The notes beneath the pieces are model-generated. The model was given only the letters and a program-made list of their open reading frames with translations, did not search any database and was not told the DNA's origin. A program made the position numbers and the translations under genes. Shown here piece after piece: positions 57,128-64,000 of a stretch of 64,000 bases of DNA. The first letter of the stretch is position 1, and every line of letters begins with the position of its first letter. The DNA comes from Locusta migratoria (taxonomy: Eukaryota; Arthropoda; Insecta; Orthoptera; Acrididae): assembly GCA_026315105.1 (NCBI GenBank), contig CM048746.1:640949398-641013397 (forward strand). Reading direction: 5' to 3'.

Positions 57128-57920
57128 CTGACAAGGTAAGTACATGGGCTCGAACAAACATATCTGTGTGAACGTTTGGTTACAGGATCTCTAGGTACAC
57201 CTCAATGTGCTGGTGGGTGTCGTTTTTCTGCATAGCTCTGCAACCATGCTCTTGATAGCACTGTAGATGTAATTGGAGACTTCATACGTAATTCTATAAG
57301 TTATGTAATAATCATCGAAGATGTTCCATAGCGTATTGTCATCAAAAGCCGTAATGATAGTTACAGCTTTAACCTTCTTCTCGGAAGACAGTTGGTATTC
57401 TCTGCCACTGCTTCCATCGCCTCTTCCCGCACTTACCCTAGCATTACCGCTTGCAATGAGTTGTTCGTCATTATCATCCATATTATCATAATTATGTGTT
57501 GGTGTTATAACAGTATCTAACTTATGCTCATATTTCTGTTCCATAACAGATACGAGAAAGCATGCGAATGGGTCATCTTCTCCACTAATACCATCTTCAC
57601 GAAGAAGGGTTCTTCGTAACTTCATCTCAACCAATCGCAATATATTAGCAGGATTGATTACCAATCGCCGCCCCATCTGACGCTTCACCACACAAATAAC
57701 GTCACAAAACGCAACTTCGGGGGCACACTGCAACGTCCCTACTGACGAACCGACAGGTCAAAGTGCAATTCGGCATGGCACACGCAGAGGTCTCCAACGG
57801 ACTACTGCAGAGTTTTGCAGATGCGGGAGTATCACTGCTGCAATAAGGGATCTTTACATTATCTCTCATACGATTTTGGCGTATATGTGTTTGTTCGAGC
57901 CCAAGTACTTTCCTTGTGAG
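57128..57920. mobile_element. Inverted-repeat-flanked unit with unknown ORF
   Basis: CT-ACAAGG-AAGTAC-TGGGCTCGAACAAACA (33 positions, three differing) occurs at 57128-57160 and, inverted, at 57888-57920. About 730 bases lie between, most of them occupied by a 180-codon frame. Flanking duplications are not evident. It may be a DNA transposon of a type I do not recognise, or captured sequence between two inverted repeats. Confidence 0.5.
57191..57733 (-). CDS. Unidentified protein, 180 aa, inside inverted repeats
   Basis: ATG at 57733, stop at 57191, one of the longest uninterrupted frames in the window outside the LINE and integrase. Residues 1-65 are mixed (VVKRQMGRRLVINPANILRL, then TLLREDGISGEDDPFACFLV). 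Residues 85-115 form an acidic, Ser/Gly-rich linker (NYDNMDDNDEQLIASGNARV). The rest includes SSEKKVKAVTIITAFDDNTL and an aromatic stretch with DDYYITYRITYEV. No family was recognised, and no signal peptide or membrane segment is evident. Composition looks protein-like rather than random. It could be a captured host fragment or an accessory transposon protein. Confidence 0.45.
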   Translation of the reverse strand: MQCAPEVAFCDVICVVKRQMGRRLVINPANILRLVEMKLRRTLLREDGISGEDDPFACFLVSVMEQKYEHKLDTVITPTHNYDNMDDNDEQLIASGNARVSAGRGDGSSGREYQLSSEKKVKAVTIITAFDDNTLWNIFDDYYITYRITYEVSNYIYSAIKSMVAELCRKTTPTSTLRCT

Positions 57921-57932
57921 TAATATTTTATG

Positions 57933-58122
57933 CCGGCCGCGGTGGCCGAGGGGATTGAGGCTCTCCGGTCACGGTCTGCACGGCCACTACGGTCGGGGGT
58001 TCGAATCCCCCCTTGGGCATGGATATTTGTGGCGTCCTTAGTATTAGTTAGTTCATAAGTAGTTTTTAAGTTTAGGGACTGATGACCCTGTAGTTAAGTC
58101 CCATAAACTATACAAACATTTG
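57933..58122 (+). mobile_element. SINE family A beside the inverted repeat
   Basis: Head GCCGGCCGCGGTGGCCGAGG begins within three bases of ATATTTTATG. Box B GGGGGTTCGAATCCCCCC, full body, tail ACAAACATTTG. Flanks ATATTTTATG (57923-57932) and AAATTTTATG (58123-58132) differ by one base. It inserted 12 bases outside the inverted repeat. Confidence 0.92.
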
Positions 58123-58132
58123 AAATTTTATG

Positions 58133-58505
58133 GTGTTACTGACGCGGAAATACGCCTTCACAGTATTGCCGAAGTAGCGAAAAAAATAAGAGATGTATCT
58201 GTAAACTTCGGTGAATGGTTCTCCATTTTATAAACCGCTCTGGCGAGAACAAGGTGATCGAGCATAAACATTGATGAACATGTCAACAAGCGCCCCCTAT
58301 CGCGAAAAGCTGTGCAGGGAAGCGGTGTTACACGTTGCGGCACAGCTTACAGGTTTAGTGTGAGAATTCGTGTCTTTACATGGAGCGCAAAATGGAGCAT
58401 CTCATTAACATCAAGTTTCGTTTCAAATTAGGCAAAACGGCGACGTAGACCGATGGGCTGTTAGTGCAAGTGTAAGGTGTTGAAGCAGTGAGTAAAACGT
58501 TTTAA
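58133..58505. other. Unassigned DNA
   Basis: No feature recognised. Confidence 0.3.
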
Positions 58506-58509
58506 ACTA

Positions 58510-58760
58510 TCGTGAACAATTTTTGCCTAGGATTTCGGTACACATAGTCCGCTGTGCGGCGTCTGCTCCGCTGAGCGCTGGGTTTCGGCCCTCCGGCGAC
58601 ATTTCAGGCTACCGCCGGTTCCGTCCTCCCGTCCGTCTGTGTACCTCTACTGCTGTGTCTGCCCGCCATCGATCGCTCGGGAGCGCAGGCAGTCCGTCTG
58701 CTCCCGTATCTCATTTACACACACCGCCGCCGGCCGCATCACAGAGGATTTCTTGAATGG
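58510..58760. other. CpG-rich 250-bp block
   Basis: GC-rich against the AT-rich background (GCGGCGTCTGCTCCGCTGAG, CACACCGCCGCCGGCCGCAT). A 77-codon plus-strand frame (58523-58756) has a random-looking S/R/P-rich composition. It could be a small CpG island or the end of a GC-rich repeat. Confidence 0.3.
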
Positions 58761-59300
58761 GAGGACGCCCGCATCAATTCAATACCGCGCTATTTCGACG
58801 TAATGAATTATTAATGGATTTAACGTCTGCAGCAATATCTCATTTCTGCCGACCTTTGACAATATGACAATATCATTTGTATCGCAGTCGCTGTGTTCGT
58901 TTTTGAAAGGAGAGATAGAGAGAGAGAGAGAGAAAAAAAAAGTTTTGACTTTCCTGAAAGTACTCTTCATAATTAACAGAGCTTATTCCGTTTCATGTGT
59001 TCTGCATCTGTATATATCGCCACTGCACTGATAGAGAAGTCGAGCGAAATTAATTGAAGTTTGGCGTAGAGGCGATACTGCTTCATTCCCGTGCGCGGAG
59101 AGTGAATTCGACAGTCGTAACCCATCAACAAAGAAGTGACGCATGGAATGATTAAAAATGTCGCTACAGAACCAAACAGGAAGCTATCGCTAGAGAATAT
59201 TAACTACCAACAAGTGAGTAAGTACTATTAACTTCGTGCTTCTTCTCTCTATGATAAATTCTATATAGAACTCCTCATCTATCATTTGTTATGTGAAATA
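58761..59300. other. Unassigned DNA with (GA)n
   Basis: A short GA run at 58913-58933; otherwise nothing recognised. Confidence 0.3.
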
Positions 59301-59302
59301 AT

Positions 59303-59475
59303 CAAGGGGATAGTCGCGCGGTGTTAGGCGTCATAACAAGATTTCAGGGGTGTTCCCGCTGGAGGTTCGCATCCTCCTTCGGGCGTTAATGTGTACGTAT
59401 TTATAAGCATACGTTAGTGTAAGTATCTAAGACCTATGACCTAAGTAACCCAGTACCTTAGTCAGATAAACTTTA
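59303..59475 (+). mobile_element. SINE family B, degraded
   Basis: AAGGGGATAGTCGCGCGGTG and GCTGGAGGTTCGCATCCTCC keep the tRNA-like head and box B. GTGTACGTATTTATAAGCAT and GACCTATGACCTAAG are a diverged body. Confidence 0.65.
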
Positions 59476-59677
59476 AAATTTATTCTTCGTTGGTATGGTC
59501 ATGATGTCCATAGTTGCTTTTATATTTATGTATGGTAATGTCTGTTCGTCAATGCAACTACAAATTGCCAGCACACACTCTCTCTCACAGAAACACTAAA
59601 CAACAATACGTTTCAGCATTACTGTTACTTCTTCACTATATATGTATGTATATAATCAATGAATACACAGTTACATA

Positions 59678-59678
<1 letters not shown>

Positions 59679-59742
<64 letters not shown>
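59679..59742 (+). repeat. (AT)n microsatellite
   Basis: About 32 pure AT units. Confidence 0.95.
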
Positions 59743-59745
<3 letters not shown>

Positions 59746-60028
59746 TAAACTGCTCCCCTCTCCCACCTGCTGCCAATAACTCTTGTCTTCCATCTCACTT
59801 CAAAATCAACTACTTACAACTTTCAACCACCATTCAGTGATCTTCACCTATTCCAATTATACAGAATTGGAATTTCGTCACTACTCCGTTACACTTACAT
59901 CAGAATTAAAAATAATAAAGCGCATTTTCTTGTAAAACATTAGAAAAATTGCAATTTCTATGTCTACAACACTGCAATAACAAACTGTGCAGACTCAGTC
60001 ACAATCAAAACAAATACAGTTATTTATA

Positions 60029-60067
60029 TGGCGTCTGTTCTGTCTCGCACGTGTGCGAAAGAACAGC
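60029..60067. repeat. Palindrome with GTCTGTTCT core arm
   Basis: ATGGCGTCTGTTCTGTCTCG on the left and GTGCGAAAGAACAGCCACCA on the right form a hairpin like those in module X and at the family C SINE tail. Confidence 0.65.
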
Positions 60068-60104
60068 CACCATTTGTTGACATTAACGGCCAGAATTTTA
60101 CGAA

Positions 60105-60213
60105 TTCGAAATATTTAAACATTTTGACCGTTTCAGGGCAATGAAATAAATCCAGTGGCAAACCAAATTGTTTATTACTTCATATCTCATGAATTATATG
60201 TCGAATCGTAATA
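60105..60213 (+). repeat. Family R segment left of Tc1 insertion
   Basis: TTGTTTATTACTTCATATCT and CATGAATTATATGTCGAA match 35027-35060. The copy resumes at 61830 after the Tc1-like element. Confidence 0.7.
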
Positions 60214-60399
60214 CACTACTGACCATTAAAATTGCTACACTAAGAAGAAATGCAGATGATAAACGGATATTTAACTGGGCAGATATATTATACTAGAACC
60301 GATATGTAATTACATTTTCACGTAGTTTGGGTGCATAGATCCTGAGAAATCAGTACCCAGAACAACCACCTCTGGCCGTAATAACGGCCTTGATACTCC

Positions 60400-61670
60400 T
60401 AGGCAGTGAGTCAAACAGAGCTTGGATGGTGTGTACAGGTACAGATGCCCATGCAGCTTCAACACGATACCACAGTTCATCAAGGGTAGTGACTAGCGTA
60501 TTGTGACGAGCCAGTTGCTCGGTCACCATTGACCAGACATTTTCATTTGGTGAGAGATCTGGAGAATGTGCTGGCCAGGGCAGTAATCGAACATTTTTTG
60601 TATCCAGAAACTACTTACCAGTGCTCCCAACATGCGGTCTTGCATTATCCTGCTGAAATGTACAGTTTCGCAAAGATCGAATGAAGGGTGTAGCCAAGGG
60701 TCGTAACACATCTGAAACGTAACGGCCACTGTTGAAAGTGCCGTCGATGCGAACAAGAGGTGACCGAGACGTGTAACCAAAGGCACCCCATACCGTCACG
60801 CCAGGTGATACGACAGTATGGCGATGACGAATATACGTCTCCAATGTGCGTTCATCACAATGTCGCCAAACACAGATGCGACCATCGTGATGATGTAAAC
60901 TGAACCTGGATTCATCCGAAAACATGACGTGTTGCCATTCGTGCAACCAGGTTCGTCGTTGCGTACACAATCGCAAGCGCTCCTGTCTGTGATGAACCGT
61001 CAAGGGTAACCGCAGCCGTGGTCTCATAGCTGATAGTCCATGCTGCTGTAAACGTCGTCGAACTTTTCGTGCCGGCCGCGGTGGCCGAGGGGACTGCGGC
61101 GCTTCAGTCACGGTCTGCACGGTCATTACGGTCGGGGGTTCGAATCCCCCCTCGGGCATGGATATTTGTGCCGTCCGTAGTGTTAGCTAGATCATAAGTA
61201 GTATGTAAGTTTAGGGACTGATGACCCCGTAGTTAAGTCCCATAAGCTATACAAACATTTGAACATTTGAACTGTTCGTGCAGATGGCTGTTGTCTTGCA
61301 AACGTCCCCATATGTTCAGGGATCGAGACATGGCTGCACGATCCGTTACAGCCATGCGGATAAGACGCCTGTCATCTCGACTGCTAGTGATACGAGGCCG
61401 TTTGGATCCTGCACGGCGTTCCGTATTACCCTACTGAACCCACGAAACCCATATTCTGCTAACATTCATTGGATCGCGACCAACGCAAGCAGCAATATCG
61501 CGATACGATAAACCGCAGTCGCGATAGGCTACATTCTGCCCTGTATAAAAGTTTGAAACGTGATGGTACGTATTTCTCCTCCTTACAGGTGGCTTCACAA
61601 CAACGTTCCACCAGGCAACGCCGGTCAACAACTGTTTGCGTATGATAAATAGGTTGGAAACTTTCCTCAT
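60400..61670 (-). pseudogene. Tc1-like transposase interrupted by SINE
   Basis: The N-terminal part (61431-61670) has RRRNTYHHVSNFYTGQNVAY and a helix-turn-helix GLSYRDIAACVGRDPMNVSR, then a stop. The catalytic part (60611-61068) carries LQQHGLSAMRPRLRLPL, HVMFSDESRFSLHHHDGRIC (first Asp) and FQQDNARPHVGSTGK (second Asp), then a stop. The SINE at 61072-61268 separates the two, and its antisense sequence supplies the first 30 or so codons of the downstream open frame. Confidence 0.85.
61060..61280 (+). mobile_element. SINE family A nested in Tc1 transposase
   Basis: The SINE body is 61072-61268 (CCGGCCGCGGTGGCCGAGGG to TTTGAACATTT). GAACTTTTCGTG (61060-61071) and GAACTGTTCGTG (61269-61280) form the 12-bp duplication with one mismatch. 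The sister element shows the empty site at about 56522 (GAACTGTTTGTG). Confidence 0.95.
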
Positions 61671-61829
61671 GTCAGCATGTTGTAGGTGTCTCCACCGGCG
61701 CCAACCTTGTGTGAATGCTCTGAGAAGCTAATCATTTGCGTATCACATCATCATCTTCTTTCTGTCGGTTAAATTTCGCGTCTGTAGCACGTCATCTTCG
61801 TAATGTAACAATGTTAATGGCCAGGAGTG

Positions 61830-62350
61830 TATATGTCGAACTGTAATACAATATTGAAGGAACATTCAGTGGTATGTATGTGTACTGCGTGTAAAATGCC
61901 TTGTGACTACAATTACAGTGTAGAAGAATAACTCGATCCTCTGGCCAAATGCCGTAGATAAAGATCATGATCATCTTGTAACAGGTACAACTTTTTCCTT
62001 TCATCTTGTTGGGATAGTAGGAAGAAAAGTTTCGTAATGATTTGAAATTATGTTTAAAGTTTACTGCAAGTTGCTCGGTGCTGTCATTGTCAAATAGTTG
62101 AATAAAATCATGCTATCGCGCGCAGCAAGAAGGGACAATTTTTTTTATTTTTTTTTATGACGTGATATCGTATGAAGTATGTATCGTAGCTGGTTTTATG
62201 CTAAAATAGATAACGATTTCTAACCTTAAAAAATATATTCACAATATTTTGTTGATATCGGACCATTAGTTTAGGAGCAGAAGCAAAATTCTTTTCGCAT
62301 GGTGCTGCCATTAATGTTTTTGTTTTGACGTCCAGACTCGTGACGTATCA
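61830..62350 (+). repeat. Family R segment right of Tc1 insertion
   Basis: TATATGTCGAACTGTAATAC, GAAGGAACATTCAGTGGTAT, CTTGTTGGGATAGTAGGAAG and ATCGGACCATTAGTTTAGGA continue the copy begun at 60105, following 35050-35250 and 35870-36215. Confidence 0.72.
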
Positions 62351-62404
62351 GTCGTAAGTGGTTCTTACCATGACAGCGATTGTTGCTTATAGTACGGATC
62401 ATTA

Positions 62405-62470
62405 TATCAAGAAATGCATTGTACTATTGTGCTACCGGTTTCGGGAGTGTCCCACCTTCCAGGCACTTCT
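62405..62470. repeat. Hairpin TTGTGCTA ... TAGCACAA
   Basis: An inverted pair bounds a segment with CCGGTTTCGGGAGTGTCCC. It lies just outside the inferred LTR and its meaning is unknown. Confidence 0.4.
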
Positions 62471-62528
62471 ATAATAGCACAAAAATTAGTTAAGCTTCAG
62501 TGTGACACAAATACAATATATAAAGGTC

Positions 62529-62750
62529 TGTAGCCGCTTCTTAGTATCATATTAAAATAAAATTAAAAATAACGGCTTGCACTTAATACACTTTAATCAC
62601 GTCGATTATAGAACAAAGAATAGAAGACAATAAACAACAGAAATTATATCATCAAAGAGAAATTATAGTTTAGCATTAATGATAATCTTTGCCGTCTTCG
62701 TCTGCACTGTACGTCATTCAGCTTCATATTAATATTGTTGTTCCCACACA
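62529..62750 (-). repeat. Probable 3' LTR of Ty3/gypsy element
   Basis: On the minus strand a polypurine tract GGAAGGGGGC (62760-62751) is followed by TGTGTGGGAACAAC, a typical LTR start. An end at ...GCGGCTACA (62529) is plausible but unproven because the other LTR lies outside the window. The pol frame stops 22 bases inside this LTR. Confidence 0.45.
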
Positions 62751-64000
62751 GCCCCCTTCCGGTAGAGCGGAGCTCCTGGTATTTGTGGAAACTTGTAATG
62801 AATTTGCCGTCCTGTTCTTGTATACCGCACTGTTTGATTTCTTTCACTATGCGTGTCATGTTCTGATTGCTGTTTTCTATTTGTTCCTTTGAGCATCTTC
62901 TGGCGATGTTGTCCAACTAAAGGTTGTTGATTGCCTTGTGTGTCTTCTGTTGACATTTCTTCTTTTAAAAGGTGGGCAGGTTTCACTCTGTCAATGGACA
63001 CCATAACTTGTTTATTTTGTATTTGCAGTTTTATTGTACCGGTATGCTGATTGTGCTGTAGTACCTTGTATGGTCCTGTATATGGTGGCTGTAATGGTTC
63101 TCTCACTGCATCAGTTCTTAACATCACATGTGAACATTCGTTCAAATCACGGTGTATGAATGTATTGTCATTTCTATGTTTAATCGGTGACTGGGGCCTT
63201 AGTTCTGCTAATTGAGCTCTTAGTCTTTTTAAGAAGTAGGGTAGGTCAGTCCGCTCTTTTCGTTCTTCAAAAAATTCACTAGGGAGTCGCAATGTTTCCC
63301 CGTATACCAGCTCAGCAGTAGACGCCCCTAAGTCTGGCTTAAAAGTTGTGTGAAGGCCCAATAATACTAGCGGCAAGGCTGTTGACCAACTTTCTTTGTG
63401 GCACATCAAGGCACTTTTCAAAGTCCGGTGCCATCTTTCCACCATTCCATTACTTTCCGGGTGGTAGCTAGTTGTACGATGACGCCGGAACCCACAAATG
63501 TTTGCCAGTTCAAGGAACAATTCTGATTCAAATTGTCTGCCTTGATCAGTGGTGACACGTACCGGGCACCCGAATCGTGCTATCCATGATGACAAAAAAT
63601 TTCGACTAACTGTTTCTGCCGAAATATCTTGTAGTGGAATTGCCTCTGCCCAATTACTGTAAGGAGATAACGATACCCTTCAGACATGGGTAGCGGACCA
63701 ACTAAATCGATGTGTACATGTTCAAAACGACCAGATGGTTCTTCAAAATGTCCCAAGGGTTTCTTTGTATGACGTCCAACCTTACAACGCTGACAAGCAA
63801 GGCACGTCTGTGTCCACTTTCTACAATCTCTTTTGATTTGTGGCCAAACGAAACGACCAGTCAGCAATTTGATACCTGCTTTTTGTCCTGGATGAGCCAG
63901 ATTATGTATACTGTCAAAAACTTCTCTCCTTAAACTCTCAGGTATAAAAGGCCGGGGTTTACCTTGAGAAACGTCACACCAAATTGTAATTTGTTCACCT
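62729..64000 (-). pseudogene. Ty3/gypsy pol 3' end (integrase), frameshifted, partial
   Basis: The frame enters from the right window edge. In order on the minus strand: an HHCC zinc-binding module (two His in FDSIHNLAHPGQ, Cys pair in CLACQRCK), the first catalytic Asp in HVHIDLVGPLPMSEGYRYL, then a frameshift near 63630. In the second frame come the second Asp (VTTDQGRQFES), the catalytic Glu in HPESNGMVERWHRTLKS, and a GPY/F module (PYTGPYKVL, IDRVKPAHL). The tail TRTGRQIHYKFPQ is typical of gypsy elements. All three catalytic residues are kept but in two frames, so the copy is presumably inactive. Confidence 0.92.

Larger units (their letters stand above)
59476..60104. other. AT-rich DNA with a microsatellite
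   Basis: An (AT)n run of about 32 units fills 59679-59742. A hairpin lies at 60029-60067. Nothing else recognised. Confidence 0.5.
60214..61829 (-). mobile_element. Tc1-like transposon split by a SINE
   Basis: Ends CACTACTGACCATTAAAATT and, inverted, CACTCCTGGCCATTAACATT, next to TA at 60212-60213 and 61830-61831. Without the 197-bp SINE and its duplication it would be about 1.4 kb, close to 55743-57080, its sister copy. Confidence 0.9.

Overview
This window looks like about 64 kb of repeat-dense intergenic or intronic DNA from a large insect genome. No complete, confidently recognisable host gene is visible. An orthopteran (locust or grasshopper, Schistocerca-like) source is my inference. 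It rests on the abundance of a tRNA-derived SINE that starts GCCGGCCGCGGTGGCCGAG and ends in ACAAACATTTGAACATTT, plus an RTE/BovB-like LINE ending in GAAGACCACAACAACAAC. I recognise both from memory of such genomes and could not run a search. Nearly all supportable features are mobile elements, their relics and simple repeats; most open frames longer than 60 codons lie inside repeats.

Layout. 1-17060: diverged copies of a roughly 2.9 kb composite repeat unit (modules X, Y, Z), two in direct tandem (X2-Y2, X3-Y3-Z3), one X copy inverted, and a Y-Z copy at the window start. Tc1-like transposase relics and SINEs lie between them, and a 5'-truncated LINE (3250-5877) with an 11-bp target-site duplication sits inside. 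17060-22340: low-copy-looking DNA with one possible exon (17651-17765, minus), two antisense reverse-transcriptase relics and a CpG-rich block with CRE-like sites. 22570-30800: foldbacks, copies of a middle-repetitive family (called R here), microsatellites, the 5' part of a second LINE and a run of SINEs. 30800-44000: mostly unassigned DNA, more R copies, a third LINE fragment (38091-38957) and a GC-rich block at 42040-42890. 44000-54000: an R copy, a mariner-like transposase tail, SINEs, two foldback tRNA-like elements (47887-48032; a perfect palindrome at 51841-52068), a fourth LINE fragment and a non-autonomous mariner-like element with long terminal inverted repeats (52929-53690). 54000-64000: a piggyBac-like element, two Tc1-like elements (one split by a SINE), an unidentified 180-codon ORF inside 33-bp inverted repeats, and the 3' part of a Ty3/gypsy retrotransposon that runs off the right edge.

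How the parts relate. The SINEs have RNA polymerase III box A and B heads and commonly 9-12 bp target-site duplications. Several reuse one another as landing sites, for example a SINE inside a Tc1 transposase and SINE pairs inside a Tc1 relic. The RTE-like LINE is a plausible source of the machinery that moved the SINEs, but their 3' ends do not obviously match, so this is inference. The most unusual structures are the perfect 110-bp tRNA-like palindrome framed by a target duplication, the inverted-repeat-flanked 180-codon ORF, the tandem plus inverted composite repeat at the left end, and a palindromic motif around TTTCGGACATGTCC shared by different repeat families.
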